Of a stretch of 54,723 nt of DNA, positions 8,940 through 18,625 are shown one piece after another. Below the pieces are notes generated by a model, which saw nothing but the letters and a program-made list of their open reading frames with translations, was not told the origin of the DNA and did no database searches. A program made the translations under genes and the position numbers. The DNA is taken from positions 14,750 through 69,472 of the forward strand of contig DIAF01000026.1 in assembly GCA_002414665.1 (NCBI GenBank), in the 5' to 3' direction. Position 1 is the first letter of the stretch. Each line of letters opens with the position of its first letter. This stretch comes from Halieaceae bacterium UBA5085 (GTDB taxonomy: Bacteria; Pseudomonadota; Gammaproteobacteria; Pseudomonadales; Halieaceae).

Positions 8940-10466
8940 ATGGAAACCCTGAAACACTTCACCGCTGGTTTTCTGGACGCCTTCACTTTTCTTTTCGCGC
9001 TGGCGGTGCTGTGCCTGATTGTGGCGGTGTGCTGGATGTACGTCGTGGACGTGCGCCAGACCACACACAGTATCCGTCGCAATTACCCGGTGCTCGGCCG
9101 GTTCCGCTACTTCTTCGAATTCATCGGTGGATTTTTTCGCCAGTACTTTTTCTCCCAGGACCGGGAAGAGCTGCCGTTCAATCGGGCACAGCGCTCCTGG
9201 GTGTATCGCGCGGCCAAGAACCTCGACTCCACCGTCGCATTCGGCTCCACGCTGCCGCTGAATCAACCCGGGGACGTCATTTTCCTCAACGCACTGATTC
9301 CCCCGCTGGATGAAGAGATTCCCGCGCGAACGGCCATCGGTTTTGGCGAGGGCTATGCGCGCACCCCCTACAGCACCCTGTCCTTTTTCAACATATCGGC
9401 GATGAGTTTCGGAGCCATTTCAGAGCCCGCGGTGCGCGCCCTGTCCCGTGGCGCGGCCAGGGCCGGTATCTGGTTGAACACCGGGGAAGGCGGCATCTCG
9501 CCCTTCCACTATGATGGTGGCTGCGACATTGTCTTCCAGATAGGTACCGCCAAGTACGGCGTGCGTGACGCGGAGGGCCGGCTGAGTGATGACCGGCTCC
9601 GGGAGATCGCCAGCCACGCGCAGGTGCGCATGTTTGAAATCAAGCTTTCCCAGGGTGCCAAACCCGGCAAAGGTGGCATCCTCCCCGGGGCAAAGGTGAC
9701 GCAGCTCATTGCCACCACGCGCGGTATTCCCGAGGGCCAGGATTCCATCAGCCCCAACCGGCACCCCGAGGTGCGCACGATCGACGACCTGCTGGGCATG
9801 ATCCGGCACGTGCGCGAGGTCACCGGCAAACCCACCGGCATCAAATTCGCATTGGGAGCAAGCGACTGGCTGGACGAGTTTTGCCAGCGCATCAATGAAC
9901 TGGGGCTGGACCACGCGCCGGATTTTGTGACTATCGACAGTGCCGATGGCGGCACCGGAGCGGCACCGCAATCCCTGATCGACCTGATGGGGCTGCCACT
10001 GCGCAGCAGCCTGCCGCTGGTGGTGGACAAGCTCCTGGCGTACGGACTGCGCGAACGTATCCGGGTGATCTGTTCCGGCAAGATGATCAACCCTTCCGGC
10101 GTCGCCGCGGCCCTGTGCATGGGTGCCGACTGCGTCAACTCTGCGCGCGGCTTCATGTTCGCGCTGGGTTGCATACAGGCATTACAGTGCAACAAGAACA
10201 CCTGCCCTACCGGCGTCACCACCCACGACCCAGACCTGCAGCGCGGCCTCGACCCCACAGACAAGGCAGTGCGGGTGGCAAGTTATGCCACCAACCTGAT
10301 GCATGAGGTGGAAATCATCGCCCACTCCTGCGGCGTGCCCGAGCCGCGCCTGCTCGACCGACGCCATGCCCGGATCATCAATCCCCAAGGACTGCCTGTG
10401 CCCCTGTCCGAGGTCTACATCTCGCCACAGGCCGGCAACGGCAACAACACGAGGGCAATCCATTGA
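8940..10466 (+). CDS. Membrane-anchored FMN-binding glutamate synthase family protein (508 aa)
   Basis: An N-terminal membrane segment (about residues 10-35) precedes the central and FMN domains of glutamate synthase large subunit. Visible motifs are FFNISAMSFGAIS, NTGEGGISPFH, IKLSQGAKPGKGG and DSADGGTGAAPQS. The cysteine cluster C-x5-C-x4-C in GCIQALQCNKNTCPTGV matches the 3Fe-4S ligands of GltB. The amidotransferase domain and GXGXG tail of true GltB are absent. Such stand-alone proteins are called glutamate-synthase-like; their electron partner and product are unclear. Its stop overlaps the TTG start of the next gene by 4 bp, indicating translational coupling. Confidence 0.9.
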   Translation: METLKHFTAGFLDAFTFLFALAVLCLIVAVCWMYVVDVRQTTHSIRRNYPVLGRFRYFFEFIGGFFRQYFFSQDREELPFNRAQRSWVYRAAKNLDSTVAFGSTLPLNQPGDVIFLNALIPPLDEEIPARTAIGFGEGYARTPYSTLSFFNISAMSFGAISEPAVRALSRGAARAGIWLNTGEGGISPFHYDGGCDIVFQIGTAKYGVRDAEGRLSDDRLREIASHAQVRMFEIKLSQGAKPGKGGILPGAKVTQLIATTRGIPEGQDSISPNRHPEVRTIDDLLGMIRHVREVTGKPTGIKFALGASDWLDEFCQRINELGLDHAPDFVTIDSADGGTGAAPQSLIDLMGLPLRSSLPLVVDKLLAYGLRERIRVICSGKMINPSGVAAALCMGADCVNSARGFMFALGCIQALQCNKNTCPTGVTTHDPDLQRGLDPTDKAVRVASYATNLMHEVEIIAHSCGVPEPRLLDRRHARIINPQGLPVPLSEVYISPQAGNGNNTRAIH

Positions 10467-12778
10467 CTGTCGCGGGCAGGATCAACCTCATGGTGGTCAG
10501 CACCGCCAGTGTCATGGCGCTGCTCATCCTCGTCAGCAGCGGCATCCGGGAATACTTCGTGCTGCGCGATGGGCTTGTCAGCGAGCTGACCACTGAAGTT
10601 ACCCGGGAAACAGCGCTGGCCGCCGACCTGCAGCTGCGCGAACGGGGTACACTGCATGACTTCCTGGAAAGACTGCAAACCTTATCGCCTGCAATCAGCT
10701 ATGTGCGCATCGACACCGTTGACGGCATAGAAGTGGTGGAGCAGTCGCGCATTGAAGAGATCGAGGGCAAGCTGCCACCGCTGAACGTACTGCGCGGTGG
10801 GGCGACCCATGCCGAAACCGGCCTGGCACCGCAGCAGGGCCTGCCGCCTCCGGAGGCGGCGCGCCTGATGGCCAGCCTGACGGGGGGGGAACTGGTGTTG
10901 AACGCTTCCATCCCCATTCTGTCCGGGCTGAATCCCCTGCGTGAGGACCTGACACGCCGCGACTTCGGGGAGTCACTGGCACAACCCACCGGCAGCCAGT
11001 TCGTCGCCGGTTTTGTCCATGTCGGCGTCAGCCGCAGCATGCTCCTGGTTTTGCTACTGCCCATCCTTGGCACACTGGCAGGCATCGCCCTGGGGCTGCT
11101 GCTGGTCGGCAGTTTCATCGTCACCCGCTACACCCGCAAGCTGACCGGGCCGCTGGCGCGACTGGCGCGGATGGCTGACGACATTACGGCAGGCAACGTC
11201 GGCGAGCCCCTCACCATCGACGGAGAAGGCGAGGTCAAGGAAATCGCCAATGTCCTGAACGCCATCATAGGCGGCCTGCACAACTACAAAACCCAGATCG
11301 GCGTTGACCATCAGCTGCTCAGCATGAAGGTTGAGGAGCGCACGGCCCAGCTCTCGCAGCGCAACCAGGAATTGAACCAGGCTGTGCGGCAGGTCACCGA
11401 GACGAAGGACAGGTTGCGTCAGATGGCCTATTTCGACAGCCTGACCTCACTGCCCAACCGACGGCTCTTCACCGAACAGCTGGACCTGTTACTGCGCCTC
11501 AGCAAGCGCAACAACGAGAAGCTCGCGCTGCTGTTTCTCGATCTGGACAACTTCAAACGCGTTAACGATTCCCTCGGGCACAGCGCCGGTGATGCGCTGC
11601 TGAAAGAGGTTGCAAGGCGTCTCGCCACCTGCGTGCGCGAAAGTGATGTCGTGGCCCACTTCGTCGATTCGGATTCGCGGATTGACGTGTCGCGACTGGG
11701 CGGTGATGAATTCACCGTGGTACTGAACCAGGTGGAAGACGAACAGGCGGTGCGCACCGTGGCGCAGCGGCTGCTGGATACGCTGCTGCAGCCGGTATCG
11801 ATCGGTGACCACGAGCTGGTGATCACCCCCTCCATCGGTATCGCCATGGCGCCGGATCATGCCAGCGACCTCGAGGGACTGTTGAAGGCCGCCGACACTG
11901 CGATGTTCCATGCCAAATCCCAGGGCAAGAACACCTACATGTTCTACACCCGTGACATGGATGCTGCCGGCGTGGAGCGCCTGCGTCTGGAGACCGACCT
12001 GCGCAAGGCACTGGAGCGCAACGAACTGCTGTTCCACTACCAGCCGCAGGTGGACACACGCACCGGAACGGTGATCGGCGTGGAGGCGCTGATTCGCTGG
12101 CAGCATCCCGAGCAGGGCATGATTCCCCCTTTCCGCTTTGTGCCTGTGGCCGAGGAAATCGGACTGATTGGCGAGCTGGGCAGCTGGGGCATCCGCCAGG
12201 CCTGTCGCGAGCTGGTCGATCTGCGACAGCAGGGCTACGCGCTGCCCAAGATCGCCGTCAACGTATCGGCACTGCAGTTCACCCGGAATTTCTGCCCCAT
12301 GGTACGCGAAGCACTGCAGACCAGTGGCCTGCCCGCGTCCTCACTGGAATTGGAGTTGACCGAAAGCATTCTGGTGGAGGATAGCGAAACCACGGTGCGC
12401 GCGCTGCGCGAACTGAAAGCCATGGGCCTGCGCCTGTCAATCGACGACTTCGGCACGGGCTACTCTTCGCTGAGCTACCTGAGCCGATTCCCGCTGGACG
12501 AGTTGAAAATAGACCGCAGTTTCGTTATCGATTTCGACAAGAGCGAGAACGATGCGAGCCTGGTACGCGCGATCATCGCCATGGGCCAGTCAATGAACCT
12601 GGACCTGGTTGCCGAGGGCGTGGAGACCAGCGAGCAGTTCAACTTCCTCACCACCCAGGGTGCGAACGTCATTCAGGGCTACCTGTTCAGCCGCCCGGTC
12701 ACAGCGGAGGAACTGAAACCGATGCTGGCACCGGGCTACTTCATGGAACAGATTCGCGAGATCCGCGCCGACCTGTGA
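10463..12778 (+). CDS. Membrane GGDEF-EAL cyclic-di-GMP enzyme (771 aa)
   Basis: Two membrane segments (about residues 5-30 and 190-215) enclose a periplasmic sensor region; a HAMP linker follows the second. The diguanylate cyclase domain keeps DLDNFKRVNDSLGH and RLGGDEFTVVL. The EAL phosphodiesterase domain keeps EALIRW, ELTES, DDFGTGYSSLSYL, KIDRSF and VAEGVET, so both catalytic sites look intact. A short insertion before GGDEF means no canonical RxxD inhibitory site is visible. The start is a TTG overlapping the previous stop; ATG 10490 is the alternative. Expected function: turnover of cyclic-di-GMP in response to a periplasmic or membrane cue. Confidence 0.93.
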   Translation: MTVAGRINLMVVSTASVMALLILVSSGIREYFVLRDGLVSELTTEVTRETALAADLQLRERGTLHDFLERLQTLSPAISYVRIDTVDGIEVVEQSRIEEIEGKLPPLNVLRGGATHAETGLAPQQGLPPPEAARLMASLTGGELVLNASIPILSGLNPLREDLTRRDFGESLAQPTGSQFVAGFVHVGVSRSMLLVLLLPILGTLAGIALGLLLVGSFIVTRYTRKLTGPLARLARMADDITAGNVGEPLTIDGEGEVKEIANVLNAIIGGLHNYKTQIGVDHQLLSMKVEERTAQLSQRNQELNQAVRQVTETKDRLRQMAYFDSLTSLPNRRLFTEQLDLLLRLSKRNNEKLALLFLDLDNFKRVNDSLGHSAGDALLKEVARRLATCVRESDVVAHFVDSDSRIDVSRLGGDEFTVVLNQVEDEQAVRTVAQRLLDTLLQPVSIGDHELVITPSIGIAMAPDHASDLEGLLKAADTAMFHAKSQGKNTYMFYTRDMDAAGVERLRLETDLRKALERNELLFHYQPQVDTRTGTVIGVEALIRWQHPEQGMIPPFRFVPVAEEIGLIGELGSWGIRQACRELVDLRQQGYALPKIAVNVSALQFTRNFCPMVREALQTSGLPASSLELELTESILVEDSETTVRALRELKAMGLRLSIDDFGTGYSSLSYLSRFPLDELKIDRSFVIDFDKSENDASLVRAIIAMGQSMNLDLVAEGVETSEQFNFLTTQGANVIQGYLFSRPVTAEELKPMLAPGYFMEQIREIRADL

Positions 12779-12794
12779 CGCGCCCGCAAGGGGC

Positions 12795-13067
12795 TCAGGC
12801 GTCGCCCTGCCCCTCGCCGGACTCCGCGCGCTTCAGGCGCTGGATGTTTTCCAGATTCTGCTTGTAGGCAGCAGCAACTTTCTCCACACCTGATGCATGC
12901 AAGCCGCCTGAATTGCCCGCCACAGAATAGGTGGCATAAACCCCGGACGCGGTCATCAATGCTGCGGAAACCACCCGCGTAGGCACGCCCTCGTTTTTCA
13001 TGGTATTGGCCAGTGCAATGAATCGTTCCATGCACTGTTGGTGGTTTTCTGCGTCAGCTGCACTCAT
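12795..13067 (-). CDS. DUF3144 family protein (90 aa)
   Basis: The sequence HQQCMERFIALANTMKNEG, then VPTRVVSAALMTASGVYATY and a C-terminal helix KVAAAYKQNLENIQRLK, matches the DUF3144 layout: small cytosolic proteins of about 80-100 residues found in gammaproteobacteria, with no known function. An AGGAG ribosome site lies 11 nt upstream of the ATG. It converges on the GGDEF-EAL gene with a 16 nt gap and is separate from the amidoligase gene behind it. Confidence 0.75.
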   Translation of the reverse strand: MSAADAENHQQCMERFIALANTMKNEGVPTRVVSAALMTASGVYATYSVAGNSGGLHASGVEKVAAAYKQNLENIQRLKRAESGEGQGDA

Positions 13068-13152
13068 GGGTAGGCGTTCTCCTGAAAGTTATGCGCGCCA
13101 GTTTAGCACCAGAAAGCCCGGTATTCACCGGCAGGGGGGGCACAAACGCCTG

Positions 13153-14169
13153 CTAGCAGAGTTCAGGCAGGAGAAATTCCGCACTGGCCTGGGTCCAGTC
13201 TCCAAACAGGCCACCGCTGAATCCTCCCAGATGCTCGCGGTAACGACTCATCGCCGCCTCCAGTCGCGCGGGATCGCAGGCCAGTGCATCAACCTGCAGC
13301 CAGTCGCGCCAGGGCCTTGCCAGCGACCAGTTGGGATCATCGATCTCACAGTTCGGCAGCCGGTAATGCAGCGTCGGGCGTGAGCTGACACGGTCGTCCG
13401 GAATCGCTTCGCGGACACGCTCCTTATCAAGGTGAGAAAACAGTGGCAACATGTCCAGCGCCCGGTTGCGGGTGGGGTTGGCCGCCAGATAGTCCGTCAC
13501 AAGCTGCTGCTCATCCGGGGCGTAATCCGGAGCGAGCAGCCGGCTGACATAGGCTTTATCGTACGGATCAATGTACGGGGTGATACGCCGGCTCAGATTG
13601 ACCTTGCTGCGCATCCGGAGCCAGTCCGACAGGCAAGAGAAGGCGCGCAGGTAGGCGAGAATGGTGGAGGCATCCAGGCCGGGTAATTCAGGGTTGAGGT
13701 GCAGGCCGAAGGCATAATGCGGCGCATCGGCGGTACCACGTGCACCGCTGCGTTGCAGCACCTGCAGCAGGGAACCCAAGCGCCAAAGTTCCGACATGAC
13801 GATAGGCGGGCTGACCACCTCAAACGGAACCAGCTGTTCCGCAGCCAGTTTGAGCATGTTCTCGCCCAGCATGGCCAGCTCATCCGGCGCAACATCAGCC
13901 TGTTCGCGACCACGCCGCTTGAGCCACGCCGAATCGAGCTCGACCTTGAAGTCACCCAGCTCAGTGCCCCTGACCAGGCTTTCGTAGGGAGAAACGGTGT
14001 CCAGTTCGCCGCCGAGTTGCTCGCGAATCAGGTTCGCGATCTGCTCCAGGCGAATGCCGGAGAACTCAAGCTCAACACCTACCCGGCGCGCAGCACCCTC
14101 TGCGGTGTATAGCCTGGGTGGCAGAGGCCACAGCGAGGAGCGGTAATCGTTGTCCAGTGCGGATTTCAT
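13153..14169 (-). CDS. Amidoligase family protein (338 aa)
   Basis: RVGVELEFSGIRLEQIA near residue 30 is the signature start of the amidoligase (Amidoligase_2) family, distant relatives of glutamine synthetase and gamma-glutamyl-cysteine ligase that are predicted to form amide bonds using ATP. A second conserved block APHYAFGLHLNPELPG lies in mid-protein. The chosen ATG at 14169 is 1 nt from the RND pump stop, with a ribosome site inside the pump's last codons, so translation is probably coupled. No substrate is known, and the cyclotransferase or amidotransferase partners often seen with this family are not adjacent. Placement as third gene of an efflux operon is unusual. Confidence 0.85.
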   Translation of the reverse strand: MKSALDNDYRSSLWPLPPRLYTAEGAARRVGVELEFSGIRLEQIANLIREQLGGELDTVSPYESLVRGTELGDFKVELDSAWLKRRGREQADVAPDELAMLGENMLKLAAEQLVPFEVVSPPIVMSELWRLGSLLQVLQRSGARGTADAPHYAFGLHLNPELPGLDASTILAYLRAFSCLSDWLRMRSKVNLSRRITPYIDPYDKAYVSRLLAPDYAPDEQQLVTDYLAANPTRNRALDMLPLFSHLDKERVREAIPDDRVSSRPTLHYRLPNCEIDDPNWSLARPWRDWLQVDALACDPARLEAAMSRYREHLGGFSGGLFGDWTQASAEFLLPELC

Positions 14170-14170
14170 T

Positions 14171-17100
14171 TCATTCGACACCTGCTGGCAGAGCACGACG
14201 ACGCTGCTGCCACTGCAGCACAACCACTGTCAGGGCCGGCAGCAGTGTCAGGGTAACAGCTGCGGAGCCCAGGATGCCAAACATGACGATGACGCCCACG
14301 CCGCGATACAGCTCTGTACCAGCTCCCGGTAGCAAGACCAGCGGCGCGAGACCACTCAAGGTGGTGATCGTGGACATGGCAATAGGCCGCAGGCGCGCCT
14401 CAACCGCCTCCTGCACGGCCGCTACCACCTCCATACCGGCGGCGCTGACATTGGCCACCGCCCGATCCACGATGAGAATGGGGTTGTTCACTACGGTGCC
14501 CATGAGGATCAGGAAACCCAGCATGGATATCATGTCAAAAGGCTGCACAATCTCTGCCAGCCCGAACAGTGGCAGCCAGCCCCCCACGGCATTCAGCAAC
14601 CACAAGCCAACCATACCGCCCGCGATGCCCAGTGGAATGGAGGTCATGATCAACAGCGGGTACCCCCAGTGACTGAAGATCGCCACCAGCAACAGGTAAA
14701 CAATCAGCAGCGCCACAAGATAGTTGCCCAGCAGCGAGGCACGAGTGGCGTCCAACTGGTCCGCAGCACCGGAAATTGCCAAGGTGACCCCAGCGGGCAC
14801 TTCCCCTGCCGCCATCAGGCCGCCCACCACATCCTGACGAACAATCGCCACACCGGTCTCCAGGGGCACCGACCTTGGAGGGATAATATTCAGCGTTACC
14901 GTGCGGCGCCCGTTGACTCGCCTTACCTGGGCGGTGTCCACCGTCTCGGTAATGCTGGCCAGCGAGCCCAGCGGCACGACAGTCCCGACCGGCGTGTATA
15001 CGGGGAGATGTGGCAAGGCATCCAGCGACCCGGACTGACCCGCATCGCTGTACAGGTAGATGTCTACCTTGTCGTCGGCGAGGAAGAATTCATCGATATA
15101 ACTACCGTCTGTCAACGCGGCTACGGTGAATCCTATCGCCTCGGCATCCAGCCCAAGTTCCGCCGCACGCTCCCAATCGGGTCGCACCTCGACCAGCGGC
15201 TGGGCAAGCGTCAGTGAAGATGGCCGGCTCTGGATCCGCGGGTTCTCGAAAGCCGCGTCCGCGCGGCGGTAGGCGGCCAGCGCCACGGCGTAAATATCCG
15301 ACAACTCGGTACCCGACACATCAAGGTTCACACTGCGCGTGCCGCCATCGTTACTGGTGATGATCGAACCGCGAGCGGCAAACGCACGCATTCCGGGATA
15401 GCGTTCAAACACCGTGGCCAGGCCATCCATCAGGGCGTCCACATCCGCGGCATTGATCGGCTCGGCGATGATGCGCACCTGGTCGGGGGCGACGCGCATG
15501 TTCATGTAGGCCAGGGCCGGCACGCTCGCCTCGCCACGCCTGAATGCAGCAGGGTCAGCGTCTACGTAGGGCAGCAGCTCCCTGCGCACCTCTTCAGCGA
15601 TATCCGCCATCGCAGCAAGGTTGTATCCGGGGGGTGCACTCATCAGGGCGAACACCTTGGGCTCCTCCCCCTCAGGCAGATACTCTGCGGCCGGCGTGAG
15701 GAACATCACCGCCAGCAGGCTGGCGGCTGCCACGGAGGCTATGCAGGCTACGCGTCGACTGCCTCTGGCAAGGAGCCAGGCGACGCCGGCCAGCGTGCGC
15801 TCGCGCAGGCGCAGTCCTGCACCGCCCTCGCTGCTCGAGCTGCGCCCGAGGTTCAAGCGCGCTGCGGCGGCCGGCAACACGGTAATTGCCACCAGCATGG
15901 AGGCCATTATCGCGGCCGAAATTGCTATCGCAACATCGGAATACAGCTGCCCCGCTTCTTCCTCCACGAAGATGACGGGGATGAAGACCAGAATCGTCGT
16001 TGCGGTGGAGGCAAATACGGCAGGCCAGACCTGCCGCACGCCATCCACCGCAGCGCGCAGACGGTTTGCACCCCGGCGGCGCTCCAGCGCGATGCTCTCC
16101 AGTACCACGATACTGTTGTCCAGCGTCATGCCGATGGCAAATGCGATGCCGGCTAGCGAGATCACGTTCACGGTGCGCCCGGCCAGAAGAAGGCCCAGAA
16201 ACGCCACGATAATACACAGCGGCACGCCCATCACCCCGACCAGTGTGGCGCGGGCAGAGCGCAGGAACAGGTACATCACCAGGGTGGCAAACAGGGCGCC
16301 CAGCACCAGGTTCTGCCAGACGTTGCGCACCGAATCCTGCACGTAGCGCACATCGTCCGACACCGGCAACATCTGCAATCCGGCCGGGGCAAGCACTTCT
16401 TCATTGATGGCATCCAGCTCGGCCATCATCGCCTGCTTGATAGCGATTACGTTGGAGCCGGATTCCCGGCGCACGGAGAGAAAAATGTTGGTCTGGTCGT
16501 TAAAGAAAGACAGGCTGCGCTGCTCAAAGCTGCCCAGCTTTACTTCTGCCACGTCGCTCAGGCGGGTGATCGCGTCGCCGCGGCGCAGCAGAATCAGCTG
16601 TTCCAGCGCTGCCGCATCCTCGAAGCGCCCGATAGTACGTAACAGGTACTCACGCTTTCCCGATTCCACGTCGCCCGCCGAGCGATCGCGGTTGCGCGAG
16701 CGTACGGCTTCGCGGACATCGCCGAGCGTGAGACCACGTTGGGCCAGGCGAGCGGGGTCAATGAGAATCTGGATCTGCCGTTCCGCACCGCCTCCCACGC
16801 CAACTTCCGAGACCCCCGGCACCCGCGCCATACGCGGTTTTACCGTGTCTTCGATAAAATCCAGTGCCAGGTCCACGTCCACCTGCCGCGGATTACCGGG
16901 CAGGGGCGTAATGCTGAAGAACATAAAGGCATTCGCCGAAAACGAATTGGCGAAAATACGCGGTTCGTCGACATTCTCGGGGTAATCCGGCACCTGGCTC
17001 AAGGCATTGCTGACCCGAATCAGCATTTCGGTGATATCGGTGCCAAAGGGAAATTCCAGCTCAATTTCGGCACTGCCCGCGCGCGCAGTCGCCACAATGC

Positions 17101-17350
17101 GCGACAGACTGGGGAGATTGCGCAGATACTCCTCCTGCTCGATGAGGATCTCTTTTTCGACATCCTGTGGCGTCGCACCCGGCCAGGTGGTACGGATACT
17201 GATCACCCGAACATCGAGATCCGGAATCATCTGCACGGGAATACGCAGGGCGGCGATGATACCCACCACCGTCACAATCAGTGCGATAACGGTGACCAGA
17301 ATGCCGCGCCCGACGATGCGGTCAAAGAAGCCCGCGGGGCCCTGGGTCAT
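14171..17350 (-). CDS. RND efflux permease, AcrB/HAE1-like (1059 aa)
   Basis: The length and layout are those of a resistance-nodulation-division pump: an N-terminal helix (GRGILVTVIALIVTVVGIIAAL), two large periplasmic loops, and helices 2-6 and 8-12. TM4 carries the proton-relay region with GIAFAIGMTLDNSIVVLESIALERRRG, and the second half has the matching MLGFLILMGTVVNNPILIVD. It overlaps the adaptor gene by 4 bp (ATGA type). No outer-membrane factor gene is in the run, so a TolC-type channel from elsewhere would be needed. The substrate is not predictable; the subfamily resembles multidrug rather than heavy-metal pumps. Confidence 0.94.
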   Translation of the reverse strand: MTQGPAGFFDRIVGRGILVTVIALIVTVVGIIAALRIPVQMIPDLDVRVISIRTTWPGATPQDVEKEILIEQEEYLRNLPSLSRIVATARAGSAEIELEFPFGTDITEMLIRVSNALSQVPDYPENVDEPRIFANSFSANAFMFFSITPLPGNPRQVDVDLALDFIEDTVKPRMARVPGVSEVGVGGGAERQIQILIDPARLAQRGLTLGDVREAVRSRNRDRSAGDVESGKREYLLRTIGRFEDAAALEQLILLRRGDAITRLSDVAEVKLGSFEQRSLSFFNDQTNIFLSVRRESGSNVIAIKQAMMAELDAINEEVLAPAGLQMLPVSDDVRYVQDSVRNVWQNLVLGALFATLVMYLFLRSARATLVGVMGVPLCIIVAFLGLLLAGRTVNVISLAGIAFAIGMTLDNSIVVLESIALERRRGANRLRAAVDGVRQVWPAVFASTATTILVFIPVIFVEEEAGQLYSDVAIAISAAIMASMLVAITVLPAAAARLNLGRSSSSEGGAGLRLRERTLAGVAWLLARGSRRVACIASVAAASLLAVMFLTPAAEYLPEGEEPKVFALMSAPPGYNLAAMADIAEEVRRELLPYVDADPAAFRRGEASVPALAYMNMRVAPDQVRIIAEPINAADVDALMDGLATVFERYPGMRAFAARGSIITSNDGGTRSVNLDVSGTELSDIYAVALAAYRRADAAFENPRIQSRPSSLTLAQPLVEVRPDWERAAELGLDAEAIGFTVAALTDGSYIDEFFLADDKVDIYLYSDAGQSGSLDALPHLPVYTPVGTVVPLGSLASITETVDTAQVRRVNGRRTVTLNIIPPRSVPLETGVAIVRQDVVGGLMAAGEVPAGVTLAISGAADQLDATRASLLGNYLVALLIVYLLLVAIFSHWGYPLLIMTSIPLGIAGGMVGLWLLNAVGGWLPLFGLAEIVQPFDMISMLGFLILMGTVVNNPILIVDRAVANVSAAGMEVVAAVQEAVEARLRPIAMSTITTLSGLAPLVLLPGAGTELYRGVGVIVMFGILGSAAVTLTLLPALTVVVLQWQQRRRALPAGVE

Positions 17351-18453
17351 CGCGCATCTCCCGTGGGCAGCAGCTGCAGCCCCGGTTGCAGGGCTTCATT
17401 GCCTCGCACGACCACCTGCTCGTTCGCCGCGAGGCCCTGCAGAATCTCAATCTGCCCGGCAAAGGCCAACCCGGTGGTAACGGTGTTCTCACGGGCGACG
17501 AGCGCATCGCCATCGGCCTGTGCGGTCCAGACAACAACCCGCCCGTCCGGGTAGCGCACCAGCGCATCGCGCGGCACCGCGATACCTCGACGCCCGGTGG
17601 CGAGGGCCAGCCGCGCGCTGACCGACATCCCCGGCAACAGGCCGCGGCGCGCGTTATCAGCCGGGTCAATACGCAGCAGGAAGGTGCGTGCCGCGGTATC
17701 GGCAACCGGCACCAGGCTGGCCACGCGGCCGATCAGTTCGCGCGTGGGATCGGCGGCAGTGGTAAAGGTCAGGGGGGCGCCGACCTGCAACGATGACAGG
17801 TAGTCCTCGGGCACTGCGAAATCCAGTCGCAGGTCTTCCAGCCCCACCAGATCGAACACCGCCTGCCCGGGATTCAGCCATTCTCCACGCTCGGTACGGC
17901 GCAGGCTGATCACCCCGGAAAATGGCGCACGCAGCGTATGTCGGTCAAGCAACGCCTGCGCCAACGCCGCCTCTGCGGTCACCTGTTGCAGCTGCGCCTG
18001 TGTGGCATCGCGCTCAGCAGCCAGTTCGCGCACAGTGGTCTCGGCAATGCCCCGCTGCGGGAGTAACGACTCTGCCTCCTGCAGGCGTCGCTCGGCATCC
18101 CGGGCGCGTACCCGGGCCTGCGCCACCGCGGCCCTGGCGGCTGCATGGCGCAGTTCCGCCAGCTCTGCATCCATTCGCAACAGGACATCGTCCCGGGCCA
18201 CTTTCGCGCCGGTATCCACGAGGATATCCTGCACCAGGCCCGCGGCGGCAACCGAGAGACTCGCATTGTGCTGTGCCGTGACCGTGCCGCTCAGACGCAG
18301 CTCGCGCAGGATGTCTGTCGTCTCAACCGTCGTCAGGCTGACGCGAACACCCGCGTCCGCCATGCACACACCCGCCGCAAGCCAGAGCAGCAGCGCGCTC
18401 CAGCCCCCGCGCCCGATTCTGGCGCGTCCCGATTGTCCTGTCCCGTGCTGCAC
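17347..18453 (-). CDS. RND efflux periplasmic adaptor, membrane fusion protein (368 aa, GTG start)
   Basis: An N-terminal signal segment (WSALLLWLAAGVCMADA) is followed by a split lipoyl/barrel-sandwich domain. LSVAAAGLVQDILVDTGAKV and HTLRAPFSGVISLRRTERGEWL flank an alpha-helical hairpin of about 80 residues rich in Ala, Glu and Arg. A beta-barrel and membrane-proximal domain follow. This is the HlyD/AcrA adaptor that links the pump to an outer-membrane channel. The GTG start has an AAGGGAG ribosome site 6 nt upstream. First gene of the adaptor-pump-amidoligase run; its promoter must lie in 18454-18600, shared with acnA on the other strand. Confidence 0.92.
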   Translation of the reverse strand: MQHGTGQSGRARIGRGGWSALLLWLAAGVCMADAGVRVSLTTVETTDILRELRLSGTVTAQHNASLSVAAAGLVQDILVDTGAKVARDDVLLRMDAELAELRHAAARAAVAQARVRARDAERRLQEAESLLPQRGIAETTVRELAAERDATQAQLQQVTAEAALAQALLDRHTLRAPFSGVISLRRTERGEWLNPGQAVFDLVGLEDLRLDFAVPEDYLSSLQVGAPLTFTTAADPTRELIGRVASLVPVADTAARTFLLRIDPADNARRGLLPGMSVSARLALATGRRGIAVPRDALVRYPDGRVVVWTAQADGDALVARENTVTTGLAFAGQIEILQGLAANEQVVVRGNEALQPGLQLLPTGDAR

Positions 18454-18625
18454 TCCGATCTCCCTTGTTCCGCATGCATTTGCCAGCGCCGCGGCTTCAC
18501 CCGCGAGAGACTAGGTACGCGCTCCGCTGTAAATCGTCTCAATCTGCCAGACACGCCGACCTGTGCTAGGGTAACTGAACGGGACACAAGGTTCCCGCTT
18601 GTTCATCCGAATGAGAGGCATTGCC

